From: Hymenobacter volaticus
GTDB lineage: Bacteria > Bacteroidota > Bacteroidia > Cytophagales > Hymenobacteraceae
Assembly (NCBI RefSeq): GCF_022921055.1
Contig: NZ_CP095061.1
Span: 3,325,501 to 3,389,500, forward strand
Reading direction: 5' to 3'
Length of the DNA stretch: 64,000 bases
Shown here piece by piece: positions 1 to 9,900 of the stretch; position 1 is the stretch's first letter; every line of letters starts with the position of its first letter. The notes below the pieces were generated by a model. It ran no database searches, was not told the origin of the DNA, and was given only the letters and a program-made list of their open reading frames with translations. The position numbers were made by a program, and so were the translations under genes.

Positions 1-754
1 TCTTTTCGCACTTAAGACCCTCAATCACCGCTCGTCCATCAATAAGGGCGCCGCGGCTGGTGTTGATGAGCATCATGCCCTCTTTCATCTGGTTGATGGA
101 CTCCTCGTTGATCAGATGATACGTCTGGGGCGTGAGGGGGCAGTGCAACGAAATAATGTCGGATTGAGCGTACAGGTTCGGGAGGTTGGTAAACTCCACG
201 CCTAGCTCGTTGGAAGCGGCGCTAGGTTGCACATCATACCCGAGCACCCGGCAGCCGAAGCCTTTTAGAATCCGGGCCGTCACCAACCCGATGGCGCCTA
301 GCCCAATAATACCGACCGTGCGGCCGTGCAAATCGAAGCCCATGAGGCCATTGAGGGCAAAGTTGCCTTCTCGGACTCGGTTGTAGGCGCGGTGCGTTTT
401 GCGGTTCAGCGCCAAAATCAAGGCCAAGGTATGTTCCGCCACGGCATAGGGTGAATAAGCCGGTACGCGCACCACAGGCAAGTTGAGGGCGACGGCCGTT
501 TTCAGGTCCACATTGTTGAAGCCCGCGCACCGCAGAGCCAGCAGCTGAACCCCATTTTCCGCTAACTGGTGCAGCACCTGCGCATCAACCACATCATTGA
601 CAAACACGCATACTACCTCCGTGCCTTGAGCCAGTGGAGCAGTGCTGGCATTGAGCGGCACTTCCAGAAACCGGAGCTGATGGCCGTACTGCTGATTAAC
701 TTCTTCGAAAAATTGGTGGTCGTAGGGCTTGGTATTGAAGAAGGTGATAGTCAT
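1..754 (-). CDS. ldhA: D-lactate dehydrogenase, 3' end outside window
   Basis: NAD-dependent D-2-hydroxyacid dehydrogenase that interconverts pyruvate and D-lactate in the cytoplasm. It is read leftward from ATG at 754 and runs off the window after about 251 codons. The N-terminus MTITFFNTKPYD, the segment ALRCAGFNNVDL, the nucleotide-binding stretch GIIGLGAIG and the active-site region NTSRGALID are typical of the LdhA branch, and the match to the enterobacterial enzyme is close throughout. The catalytic Glu and His would lie in the missing C-terminal part. It is separated from the CE12 gene at 1015 by a spacer with a hairpin, so it is probably its own unit. A hydroxypyruvate or formate dehydrogenase-like specificity is less likely given the LdhA-type N-terminus. 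Confidence 0.9.
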   Translation of the reverse strand, partial: MTITFFNTKPYDHQFFEEVNQQYGHQLRFLEVPLNASTAPLAQGTEVVCVFVNDVVDAQVLHQLAENGVQLLALRCAGFNNVDLKTAVALNLPVVRVPAYSPYAVAEHTLALILALNRKTHRAYNRVREGNFALNGLMGFDLHGRTVGIIGLGAIGLVTARILKGFGCRVLGYDVQPSAASNELGVEFTNLPNLYAQSDIISLHCPLTPQTYHLINEESINQMKEGMMLINTSRGALIDGRAVIEGLKCEK

Positions 755-899
755 GCAGAGGAAATAAGAAGGAACCCGAGAAAGAACAACTACGCTCCGA
801 CCCTATTGTGTTGAGAAGTCGGCAGTAAATCAAATAACCACGTTTTCTGTACCACTGAGCGGCCGCGTTGTTGCCAAACAAGCTGTTTGTTCATCACAA

Positions 900-948
900 C
901 GCCGCGCAACAAATCCAGAAAAGGCAGTTCTGAATCCGTTGCGCGGCG
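900..948. terminator. GC-rich hairpin between CE12 gene and ldhA
   Basis: Perfect 11-bp inverted repeat, CGCCGCGCAAC at 900-910 and GTTGCGCGGCG at 938-948, with a 27-nt loop. It lies about 65 bases past the stop codon of the leftward CE12 gene and upstream of ldhA. There is no T run after the stem on either strand, so it may be a weak terminator, an mRNA 3' stabiliser or an operator. The rest of 755-1014 shows nothing recognisable. Confidence 0.4.
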
Positions 949-1014
949 CATTATTATGAACAATACGGGTCTACTACCAAGCGTAAGTTGACAGGCCGTT
1001 ACCTACTAGCCGCC

Positions 1015-1845
1015 TTATGCTTTGACCATGTATTTGAGGAGCGGGTTCTTCTTGATGCTCTTCAGCCCATCAACTACCGATTCGGCGTTTTGGCGGGCGC
1101 CGGCCTCGATGGTGTGGGTGTGGTCGGTGGCGTTGAAGTACGTGCTTTTCACTTTCGCCTCGCCTTCCTTGTCGTATTTGTCGGCAACAATTTTGTTGAG
1201 GTCAATGAAGTAGGCACCGCCTTGCTTGGCGGCTTCGGAGGCCCACAGGCCGTAGTCGGCGGTGGCGCGGTTGGCTTTGCCGGCAGTCCAGGTATTGCGT
1301 GGAATGGGCGAGCAAACATAGACCGTGGCGCCTTTGGCTTTGGCCTCGGCAATGAATTGGCGTAGGTACCAACCGTAGCTGTGCACCACTTCCTGTTGCT
1401 TCTTGATGGGGTTGAAGATTTCTTGGCTTTCGTCGCCGTTGCTTTTGATGGTGCCCCGCGCCCGGGCCGTATCGGCTAGCGGGCCGTTGTCGTTGTGGCC
1501 GAACTGCATGATCACGAAGTCGCCGGGCTTGATATTCGCTTGCACTTTGTCCCAGAGGCCGTTGGTGCGGAACGTTCGGCTGCTGGTGCCGCCGAGGGCG
1601 TTGTTGCGCACCGCAAGGCGGGTGGTATCGAAATGAGCCGGCAGGAAATTGCCCCACCCCCATAGGCCACCGTCGCCCTTGCCTTTGCCATTCTTCACCG
1701 TCGAATCACCAATCAGGAACAGTGTTGGTTTCTTGGAAGCTTGCGGCAAGATGGTGAAAGCAGAAAGGGCAAGTAGCACGAGCAACAAGCTGTAGGTTAA
1801 AACTCCTTTGCTGCGCTGCGTGCTTTCGTGTGGTTGGTGTTTCAT
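1015..1845 (-). CDS. Rhamnogalacturonan acetylesterase (CE12), copy 1
   Basis: SGNH-fold esterase of family CE12 (RhgT/YesT type) expected to remove acetyl groups from the galacturonate residues of RG-I so that lyases and hydrolases can act. The 276-aa protein has a hydrophobic signal or anchor segment at about residues 15-33. It has block I GDSTV at 46-50 with the nucleophile Ser, block III GHND at 116-119, and the catalytic Asp/His block DHTHT at 241-245. It is the last gene of the leftward PL11-CE12-CE12 series, about 220 bases after the second CE12 copy, with a palindromic repeat between them. The family call is firm. Exact substrate and cell location (periplasm or surface) are inferred from context. 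Confidence 0.9.
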   Translation of the reverse strand: MKHQPHESTQRSKGVLTYSLLLVLLALSAFTILPQASKKPTLFLIGDSTVKNGKGKGDGGLWGWGNFLPAHFDTTRLAVRNNALGGTSSRTFRTNGLWDKVQANIKPGDFVIMQFGHNDNGPLADTARARGTIKSNGDESQEIFNPIKKQQEVVHSYGWYLRQFIAEAKAKGATVYVCSPIPRNTWTAGKANRATADYGLWASEAAKQGGAYFIDLNKIVADKYDKEGEAKVKSTYFNATDHTHTIEAGARQNAESVVDGLKSIKKNPLLKYMVKA

Positions 1846-1882
1846 TCGTTTAATTTTTAGTCTCTATACAAACTATTTATCT

Positions 1883-1973
1883 GTCATGCTGAGCGCAGTG
1901 CAACGAAGCCGAAGCATCTCGCTAGTGTGTTAAATGCCTTACTATCGTAACGAGTCGAGTGAGATGCTTCGAT
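1883..1973. repeat. GTCATGCTGAGC palindromic element, diverged copy
   Basis: Left arm begins GTCATGCTGAGCG and carries an insertion (GTGCAAC) before CCGAAGCATCTCGC. The right arm GTGAGATGCTTCGA lacks the terminal CTCAGCATGAC. It lies between the two CE12 genes. At 1986-2018 a further segment GCGCCACATGCTCCGCAGGA and the following GGTTACTTT is nearly repeated at 56357-56390, next to another cluster of these elements. Confidence 0.75.
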
Positions 1974-2066
1974 CCCTGGCTTGATGCGCCACATGCTCCG
2001 CAGGACGGTTACTTTAGCAGTGTCAGCACACAACATATTTCATTGCCTCAGCAAGAGAGACCCTTC

Positions 2067-2834
2067 TTAGCTGCGCTTTTTAGCCAAGAACTTATTCAAG
2101 GGCAAACTCTTGGTGGCTTTGATGCCATCAATCACCGATTCAGCATTGAGGCGGGCGCCGGCTTCGTTGGTGTGGGTATGGTCGCCGGGGAAGCACTTCT
2201 TCACCTCGTCGGGGCCGAGCTTGTCGTATTTGTCGGCCGTGATGCTGTTCAGATCAATGAAGGCTACACCTTCCTGCTTGGCTACTTCGGCAGCCCATTT
2301 GCCGTAGTCGTTGGTAGCCCGAATCACCTTGCCTTCTTTCCATTCGTTGCGCGGAATCATGGAGGCGACCATGGGCGTGGCACCTTTGGCTTTGGCTTCC
2401 TTTATGAATTTGCGCAAGTACCAACCGTACGTGTGCACCGTTTCCTGGCGGCCATCCGGCCAAACCAAGTCCTTGGTTTCTTCGCCGGTACCCTTGAGCA
2501 CGCCGCGGCGGCCGGCCTTAGTTGTATCGGGGGCGCTGCCTTCGTTGTGGCCAAATTGCATGATCAGAAAATCACCGGGTTTGAGGGCATTGTGCACTTT
2601 GTCCCACCGACCTTCCGAAATGAACGTGCGGGTGCTACGGCCCGCCATGGCGCTGTTGTTGATGCTGATGCGGGTGGTATCGAAGTAGCTAGCCAGTTGG
2701 CTGCCCCACCCAGCTTGCGGGGCGTTGGTATTGCGCACCGTGGAGTCGCCGATAAGGTAGAGCGTAGGCTTGGATGGCTTTAGGAATGCGGTTAAAGCGC
2801 AACATAGCGCGAGCAGCGCAAGTAAGTTTTTCAT
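2067..2834 (-). CDS. Rhamnogalacturonan acetylesterase (CE12), copy 2
   Basis: Second CE12 SGNH esterase (255 aa), clearly paralogous to the gene at 1015-1845. The signal peptide is short (MKNLLALLALCCALTAF). The nucleophile block GDSTVRN is at 29-35, GHNEG lies near residue 99 and the catalytic DHTHT is at 218-222. Compared with copy 1, block III has Glu after Asn instead of Asp and the loop after block I is shorter, so the two copies may prefer different acetylation positions or chain lengths (inference). It follows the PL11 lyase on the same strand, but 366 bases of repeat-rich spacer separate them, so co-transcription is possible rather than certain. Confidence 0.9.
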   Translation of the reverse strand: MKNLLALLALCCALTAFLKPSKPTLYLIGDSTVRNTNAPQAGWGSQLASYFDTTRISINNSAMAGRSTRTFISEGRWDKVHNALKPGDFLIMQFGHNEGSAPDTTKAGRRGVLKGTGEETKDLVWPDGRQETVHTYGWYLRKFIKEAKAKGATPMVASMIPRNEWKEGKVIRATNDYGKWAAEVAKQEGVAFIDLNSITADKYDKLGPDEVKKCFPGDHTHTNEAGARLNAESVIDGIKATKSLPLNKFLAKKRS

Positions 2835-2983
2835 GGAGCGGGGTGTTGCTTCTCTTGAGTTTCGCTGTGGATGTTCGAAATGAATTTAAAGTGACACGCC
2901 CAAAACGCAGGCAGCTTAACCAGAACAGAAAGTCTTACAGAGCTTGCCAAAGCATTTGGCGTGCTGACGCTGAGGAAGGTATT

Positions 2984-3140
2984 GTCATGCTGAGCGGAGT
3001 CGAAGCATCTCGCTCGATTCATTGAGTTGGTCTTGCAACCTCAGCACGCGAGATGCTTCGACAAGCTCAGCATGACGGTCTAGTTGTGCTAGGCGTTAGC
3101 ACGCCCAATGCTTCGACTGCGGCTGCCTTCAGCATGACGG
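2984..3140. repeat. GTCATGCTGAGC palindromic element plus half copy
   Basis: Full element at 2984-3076: left arm GTCATGCTGAGCGGAGTCGA, middle, and right arm GCGAGATGCTTCGACAAGCT ending in CAGCATGAC. The left arm is the GGAGTC type while the right arm is the shorter CAAG type, so the arms are mixed. A degenerate half element follows at 3098-3140. Together they fill most of the 366-base gap between the PL11 and CE12 genes; no gene was seen in the gap. Confidence 0.85.
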
Positions 3141-3200
3141 ACGGGTTATGTTGGCACGATTGCAATTAGATGGAATGCTATGTTGATTGAGCTTGGCTAA

Positions 3201-5204
3201 TCACTTGCCAACTTTTGCCGTCTCTGGTTTCATGCCTTCACCTAAGTAGTAGCTGGTGTGCGGGGGCTGGTTGTAGCCCACATTTTCGCGGGCTACGCCA
3301 AGCCGATACGCGGGGTCTTGCATCAGGGTCACGAAACGATGCGTAGTCGGAATGGTGGTCGTGAAGATCAGCAGTTCTTCATTGTTGGCGTTGCGCCAGA
3401 TTACTTCTTCGCGCCAGTCGCCAAACAAATCGGCACTGACACAGGGCGTGGCTTTGGTGCCATTGCACGACATGGCCCCCAAAGGCTTGCCATCGAGCAG
3501 CGTGCTGGAAGTACCAGCTTTGTAGTCCCACTTGGAAATGGTGGTGCCATCGAGCAACTCGCGCAGTAAGTCCCCGTCCCACCAAATGCCAAAGTTGACG
3601 GCGCGGGGTGCCGGCCCAATTTTCACGCCTTTGCTGGAAAGTAGCCCTACCTCTGCGTTGCTGGCCCACACTTCGGCGCCCAAGTGGCGCGGGTCGATGT
3701 CGGCGGCCATGCCCCGGCCCACGTCCTGCCCGGGCACGCCCGAAAACAGCACTTTGCCGGTGGTGGCATCGTACATAGCCGCGCCGGGGCCGTTTTCGTA
3801 GCCGGACACTTTCTCCTCGTTTTCGTGCACGCCCCACGCTTCCAGGTCGGGCGTGGTCGGGTCGAAGTTGCTGACGTGCAGCGCGTCGCCGTGACGCAAG
3901 CCAGTACTGAACAACCCTTTGCCATTATCATCGACCACCATCGAGCCGTACACGATTTCGTCTTTACCATCAAAGTCGACGTCATTGACGCTCAAACCGT
4001 GGTTGCCCATACCAGAAAACGGGCTTTTAGCGTCCTGCGAGTCGAACACCCAACGCGAGATGAGCTTGCCGTCGCGCCAGTCCCAGGCGGCTAGCACCGA
4101 GCGGCCATAGTAGCCGCGGCACATTACGGCGCTGGCGTGGACGCCGTCTAGATACGCTACGGCGGCCAGCATCCGGTCGGCGCGGTTGCCGTGGCTGTCG
4201 TTACCGCCGTTGCCCCCAATGCCGCCCCACCCTCCCAAGTCGCCGCGGCCGGGAGCATAGGGTGCCGTGGCCATAGCTGCCCCGGTCAGGCCGTTGAACA
4301 CGGTGAAATATTCTGGGCCCGCCAGAACCCGGCCGTACATTTTGTCGCGGGTGCCGGCTACGGACGGGGCATCGGTGGGCACGGTGAGGGTGCGGTAGTC
4401 CTTGTTGGCGTCACCGATTACGGTGCCTTTGCCGTCAATGGTGCCATCGGCGGTTTTGCAAGCTAGCTCGGCTTTGCCGTCACCATCAAAGTCATACACC
4501 AAAAACTGCGTGTAATGGGCGCCCGCCCGGATGTTCTTACCCAGGTTGATGCGCCACAGCTGCGTGCCATCCAGCTTATAAGCGTCGAGCAGCACCGGCC
4601 CCGTGATGCCGGCTGAGCCATTGTCGCGAGCGTTGGAAGGCTCCCACTTGAGCACAATTTCATATTGGCCGTCGCCATCCAAATCAGCCACGGAAGCGTC
4701 GTTGGCGGTGTAAGTGTATTCGCTGATTTCGGTGCCGCTGCTTACGCTGCCGCCAGCGGGGCGCTTCAGCGGCACCCGCATAAGGTTTTGCGCCCACACG
4801 GTGGCTTGTTCGGCTGGTGCATCTTGCATGCTGCGAGTACCTGCTTTACCAGCAACTAGCAGCACCGAATACGTGTAAGTCTGCGCAGCATCAGCGGTTT
4901 TATCGACCCAATTGGTGCTGGTGCTAACGGGTTGGCTGGTCAACTTGACGGCCTTGCCTCCCTTCGCCTGACGAAACACCAGAAACCCCGCGCCCTGCGG
5001 GTCCGAATCCAGCAACCGCCAACTCACAAACACGCCCCCTCCCTCCTGCTTCACGGCCACCACGCCCCGGCCCAGTCGCTCCATCTGGCGCTGTGTGGCC
5101 ACGGCTATCGGCTTGACTTTCGGGGTAGGCTTGCTTGCAAAACCTGCGGCCAGCAAGCCGCCAATTAGCAGCAGGTAACCAGCCTTATTTGAAGCGTACT
5201 TCAT
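3201..5204 (-). CDS. Rhamnogalacturonan lyase, PL11 family
   Basis: PL11 lyase (YesW/YesX type) that cleaves the alpha-1,4 bond between rhamnose and galacturonate in the RG-I backbone by beta-elimination, leaving unsaturated galacturonyl ends. The 667-aa protein has an N-terminal hydrophobic signal (YLLLIGGLLAAGF) and then a fibronectin-like start. Propeller repeats follow with Asp-rich calcium sites such as DLDGDGQYE, DFDGDGKAE and DVDFDGKDE, and a late DLFGDWREE. The length suits the family. It lies downstream of susD-1, after a hairpin, and before two CE12 esterases, an arrangement that makes RG-I the likely substrate. Whether it acts endo or exo cannot be told from the sequence read here. 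Confidence 0.93.
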   Translation of the reverse strand: MKYASNKAGYLLLIGGLLAAGFASKPTPKVKPIAVATQRQMERLGRGVVAVKQEGGGVFVSWRLLDSDPQGAGFLVFRQAKGGKAVKLTSQPVSTSTNWVDKTADAAQTYTYSVLLVAGKAGTRSMQDAPAEQATVWAQNLMRVPLKRPAGGSVSSGTEISEYTYTANDASVADLDGDGQYEIVLKWEPSNARDNGSAGITGPVLLDAYKLDGTQLWRINLGKNIRAGAHYTQFLVYDFDGDGKAELACKTADGTIDGKGTVIGDANKDYRTLTVPTDAPSVAGTRDKMYGRVLAGPEYFTVFNGLTGAAMATAPYAPGRGDLGGWGGIGGNGGNDSHGNRADRMLAAVAYLDGVHASAVMCRGYYGRSVLAAWDWRDGKLISRWVFDSQDAKSPFSGMGNHGLSVNDVDFDGKDEIVYGSMVVDDNGKGLFSTGLRHGDALHVSNFDPTTPDLEAWGVHENEEKVSGYENGPGAAMYDATTGKVLFSGVPGQDVGRGMAADIDPRHLGAEVWASNAEVGLLSSKGVKIGPAPRAVNFGIWWDGDLLRELLDGTTISKWDYKAGTSSTLLDGKPLGAMSCNGTKATPCVSADLFGDWREEVIWRNANNEELLIFTTTIPTTHRFVTLMQDPAYRLGVARENVGYNQPPHTSYYLGEGMKPETAKVGK

Positions 5205-5275
5205 AAGTTGAGTGTATAAACGCGAAGAACAAGGCGGCTGCTCACATCGTCCGTCAGTCCTTTGAATGCAACAGC

Positions 5276-5304
5276 AACGGGCAGCTCGATATAAGCTGCC
5301 CGTT
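5276..5304 (-). terminator. Hairpin between susD-1 and PL11 lyase
   Basis: Perfect 11-bp inverted repeat AACGGGCAGCT (5276-5286) and AGCTGCCCGTT (5294-5304) with a 7-nt loop, 18 bases past the susD-1 stop. There is no T run on the minus strand after the stem, so it is more likely a partial attenuator or mRNA stabiliser than a strong terminator. Hairpins also follow susD-2 and susD-3. Confidence 0.5.
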
Positions 5305-5321
5305 GGGATGAGACCTAACTA

Positions 5322-6881
5322 TTAGTTGTAACCTGGATTTTGCTCCCAAAAGCCAGGGTTCAGACGCAGTTCCAAGATTGGAATGGGAAAAAGCAAATCG
5401 TGTTCGTCGAGCTGCCGGAAGTTGGCGCCTCCGGTAGCCGTGGTACCGGTAGTGCTACGCTTGAAGGCTGTCATCACCGAAATAGCATTACCGGTGCGCA
5501 CTAGGTCGTGCCAGCGCTGGCCTTCCGCTATAAACTCGTAGCGGCGCTCTTTCAGCACGGCAGCCCGGAAGGCCTCTTTCGTCGCAGCTTCGGGTGAGGC
5601 AGCCGTATATTCAGATATTCCCGAGCGTTTCCGAATCTGGTTGATAAGGGTGAGAGCCATAGCGGGCGGACTACCAGCCTCCTCGTTCAGCACCTCGGCG
5701 TACATCAGCACCACGTCTTCGAAGCGGATGATGGGAAAGTTGTTGGGGTAATCGGTCCGGTTTTGTATCGCCGTAATGCCTTTTTCCAGAAACTTAGTTA
5801 GCTGTGGCCTCCCAGCAACAATGGCCCCAGTGGTAGGGTTGCGGATAGCTGAATCAAGTGTTGCAGCCTTGCGCTTGTCGATCTTGGGCCAGTTGGCGCC
5901 GAACAAAGCTGGAGGCAGCGTAAAGTCAGCAGCAAATGCAGGAAAGGGCGACCAAAACGTAGGGAACACTTGACCCTGCTGCCACGGAATCGGGTTGCCC
6001 AGGCCGGTGCCGCCGGAAATGTACTGCAGCTCGAAAACGGCGTATTTGTTGTCGTTAGCTGCTTTAAATAAGTCGGCAAAATTCGGAGCAACCGAGAAGG
6101 TGTTAGCACCAGCAGCGGCGTATACCTCCATGAGTTCCTTTTTGGCTAAGGGCAGAGCGCTGGTTTGGCGCAATGGGTAGCCATACATCGTGAGGTATAC
6201 CTTACCTAGCAAAGCTTTGGCAGCCCACTTGGTAGCGCGGCCCTTGTTGGTGGCATCAGTGGCAGTACCTACCGTAATAACGTAAGAAGACGGCAGGTTT
6301 TCGGCAGCAAAGGTTAAGTCGTCGACGATAAACTTATACACGTCAGCGACGGGAGACCGAGGCACGTTTTTCGACTCTTCAATGCCCACTGGTTTGTCGA
6401 CGATGGGCACCGCACCCCAGTAGCGTACCAAGTCGAAGTAAGCCAAGGCGCGCAAAAATCGGGCTTCCCCCTTGAACTGCTCGACGCGGGCAAAGGTGAA
6501 GGGCTGAATTCGCTCTTGCAAGACATTGGCCCGGTACACAATTTCGTACAGGTCAGTCCAGGTAGCTTGTAGCTGGGGAGTCTGTGAAGTTGCGTTGAAG
6601 TTGCTTACGTCGCTGTAATCCCGCTGCACGGTGGCCACGTCGGCGGCCACGTTGTCGGAGCGAAATTCAGCCAAAAACCAATAGGAGTTCTCGGGTAACG
6701 ACAGACAACCGTTGTAAATGGCCATTACGCCTTGGTTCACCTGGTTTTCGTCTTTGTAGAATTCATCTACCGTGTTGTTGGCGACGGGTGGGATATAGAG
6801 CACATCCTCCTTGCAGGATGCGGTTAGCAACCCAGATATACTCAGGGAAGTAGCGTAGACGAAGTATTTAAAGGCTTTCAT
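5322..6881 (-). CDS. SusD/RagB outer-membrane glycan-binding lipoprotein 1
   Basis: SusD-family surface lipoprotein that captures oligosaccharides as the lid of the partner SusC channel. The 519-aa protein starts with a lipoprotein signal (SISGLLTASC, lipidated Cys at residue 23). It has the TPR-like SusD body and the usual C-terminal features RRYEFIAEGQRWHDLVR and LFPIP, and ends QNPGYN. It begins 27 bases after the SusC gene stop, as in nearly all such pairs, and precedes the PL11 lyase, so RG-I fragments are the probable ligand. It is clearly more distant from SusD-2 and SusD-3 than those two are from each other. Confidence 0.95.
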   Translation of the reverse strand: MKAFKYFVYATSLSISGLLTASCKEDVLYIPPVANNTVDEFYKDENQVNQGVMAIYNGCLSLPENSYWFLAEFRSDNVAADVATVQRDYSDVSNFNATSQTPQLQATWTDLYEIVYRANVLQERIQPFTFARVEQFKGEARFLRALAYFDLVRYWGAVPIVDKPVGIEESKNVPRSPVADVYKFIVDDLTFAAENLPSSYVITVGTATDATNKGRATKWAAKALLGKVYLTMYGYPLRQTSALPLAKKELMEVYAAAGANTFSVAPNFADLFKAANDNKYAVFELQYISGGTGLGNPIPWQQGQVFPTFWSPFPAFAADFTLPPALFGANWPKIDKRKAATLDSAIRNPTTGAIVAGRPQLTKFLEKGITAIQNRTDYPNNFPIIRFEDVVLMYAEVLNEEAGSPPAMALTLINQIRKRSGISEYTAASPEAATKEAFRAAVLKERRYEFIAEGQRWHDLVRTGNAISVMTAFKRSTTGTTATGGANFRQLDEHDLLFPIPILELRLNPGFWEQNPGYN

Positions 6882-6908
6882 CGGATTATCAGTTGAGGTG
6901 GGACCGGA

Positions 6909-9900
6909 CTACAAAGACAGGTTGAACCCGACAGTGTAAGTGCGGGACTGCGGATAGCTGCCATTGTCGAAGCCGCCATTCTGCAGGGCCTCCGGCGAGA
7001 AGCCGCCCGTGTAGTTGTGCCAGATGTAGGCGTTTTCCAAGGCTATGTAAATGCGGGCACCGGAATAAAGCCGATGCTTGGGCAGAGTGTAGCCCAGAGT
7101 CACGTTTTTAACCCGGATATAATCGGAGCTATAGAGCCAGCGCGAATCCAGCAAGGAACTGTTTTGCGCCGTGATGCTTGGCGTTTTGCCGTCGCCGGGC
7201 TCAGCCTCAGATTTCCAGCGGTTGTTCCAGCTAGAGGCGTGGTTGTAGAGGTAGCCCATGCCGGGTCGGTCGATGGAGCGGCCAATGAGCGAATATAATT
7301 CGCCTCCCTGCTGCGCATTTACCAGCACGGTCAAATCAAAATTCTTGTATCGGAAGTTGTTGGTAACGCCAAAGATGAACTTAGGCGTCGGGTTACCCAT
7401 AATGGTGCGGTCATCAACCGTGATTTGACCGTCGCCGTTTACGTCGCGGTACTTGATGTCGCCCACGCGGGTGTTGGTCAGTTTCGGTTCGGTGTCAACT
7501 TCGGCCTGAGTTTGGTACACGCCGATAGCGTCGTAGAGCAAGTACGAGTTGACGGGCAACCCCACTTGCAGGATGCTCACGAAGCCGCCAGGGCTATTGC
7601 CAGTTTGCACGGGCGTGTTGTCGTAGTCCAGCTTTTCTACTCGGTTCGTGTTGTAAGAGGCGTTGAAGCTCGTGCCCCACTCAAAGGCTCCTACTAAGTT
7701 GCGCGAGTTCAGGCCGAGTTCAACGCCTTGGTTGTACACTTCGCCGATGTTGACGTAGGTGCGGGTGAAACCGGTAAGCGACGAGAGCGGCACCTGGTAA
7801 AGCAGGTCAGTAGTGTTTTTCGTGTAGTAGTCGGCAGTTACTTGCAGCCGGTTTTGCAGCACGCTAAAGTCAAGACCATAGTTGAAGCTAGCTGTTTGCT
7901 CCCAGCCTAGGTCCTCGTTCTGGAAACCACTCGGGGCATATCCGTTAATGCTCGAGCCGTTTAGCGAGTAGTTGCTCACCCCCAGGGTGGCGAACTGCGA
8001 GTTGTTTGGAATGCGGTTGTTACCCGTCACGCCCCAGCTAGCTCGCGCCTTCAGGTCGCTGATGAAGGTAATGCCTTGCATGAAATTCTCGCTCGATACG
8101 CGCCAGCCTAACGAAACAGCTGGAAAATAACCAAAGGGCCGGTTGGCGCCAAACTTGGAAGATCCATCGCGCCGCAAACTGGCCGAGAGCAGGTACTTTT
8201 CTTTGTAGTTGTATTGTGCCCGAGTGAAGTACGATAACAGGGCCTCTTTGCCAGCCCTAATGTTATTTTGGCTGGTAGTGGAGTTGGCCCGGTCAAAAAG
8301 GTACGTCAGGTCGTTGGGTAGTTGGGTGTTCTCCTGCTGCGACTCATCCAAACGAGTACGCTCTACGGAGTAGCCCAAAATAGCTTCGAGGCGATGATCA
8401 CCAAACGAACGGGTGTAGTTCATCACGCTTTGGAAGAGGTAGCGCGTATTGAACGTTTGGTAATACCGCGAGCGGCTCAAAGAGCCTTCTGGGGCGCCAA
8501 ACCATTCGCGGCTGGAGTTAGTAGGAAAGAACTGCTGGTCTTGGAAGTACCCGTTGTCCATGGCGCCCAGCAACTGTAGCTGCAGCCCTTTGTAGATATC
8601 AAAGTTCAGGCCCATGTTGGCATTGAGGCGGGTGCGCGTGCCGCTGGCCTGCGTCCGTTCCATTACGGCCACAGGGCTGATGTAGCGGCCCGACCACGCA
8701 TAAGTGGTATACGGGTCAGCTCCCACATATATCCCGGCTTCTTTGGGAGCTACAGGTGGCATTTGGGCAGCGTTCAGGGCCTGCCCACCCGTGCCATCTA
8801 CCCGGCCTAGGCTGCTCCACTCCATACTTGGGGCCAGCGTCATAAACAGCTTAATGCCCTTGCGAATTTGTGCATCGAAGTTGGCGCGTAGCGTAGCACG
8901 TTGCAGATTGCTACCGATGATGATGCCCTTCTGGTCCAGAAACGAGCCGTTTATGTTGTAGTTGACGTTATCGGTGCCGCCCGACACGCCTACTGTGTAC
9001 TGCTGCATAATTGCCTTGCGGAAAATAGCGTCTTGCCAGTCGATGTAAGCCAAACTATCCTGGCCATATTCCCACTTGGGGTCGTAGGTATAGCGAATAA
9101 TATTGGTTTGGCTTGGGGGGGTGCCGTTCACTGTCAAACGCTGAAGGCGAGTAGCTCGCGAGTCTTCCACTCGGTTGGCAGGGTTTTGTGACAACCAGTC
9201 CAGGTCAATTCCCTCCTTGCGCATCTGAATCCATTCTTCCGCCGACTGCACATCAAGCCGGCTCTCCGCTATTTGAACACCCGTGAAACCCGAGAACTGC
9301 AGTTTGGCCGCACCTTTCTTGCCACGCTTAGTCGTTACTAAGACTACGCCGTTGGAGCCCCGTGAGCCATAGATAGCCGCCGAAGCAGCATCTTTTAACA
9401 CCTCGATATTGGCTACGTCAGTTGGGTTGATGCCGCGTAGATTCTCTACGGGGACCCCATCTACTACATACAGCGGATCATTGGAAGCGTTGATAGAAGC
9501 CGCGCCACGCACCCGAATTTGTAAATCGGCACCAGGTTCGCCAGTGGTCGTTTGCACGTACACACCGGGCATCTGACCCACCAGTGCATTCTCAATGCGG
9601 TTAACGGGCCGCTCCTCAATCTCCTTGGCCGTGATACCCGTGACGGCGCCCGTTACGTTGCCGGCTTTTTGCGTGCCGTAGCCCACCACTACTACTTCCT
9701 CCAACGCTTTGTTGTCAGCGGAGAGGCCCACATTGATTGTGGTTTTACCATCAATAGGCACCTCTTTCGTGATGTAGCCTACGAAAGAAAATACCAGCGT
9801 ACCTGTGCCGTTGGGCACGCTTAGCGAAAACGAGCCATCGGCATTCGTACCCGCCCCAATCGTAGTGCCTTTCACTACTACGGTCACGCCGGGCAACGGC

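Noticed and set aside
2831..3025. Short frames in the spacer between PL11 and CE12 genes
   Set aside because: They lie largely within the palindromic repeat and encode its translation, with no support as genes.
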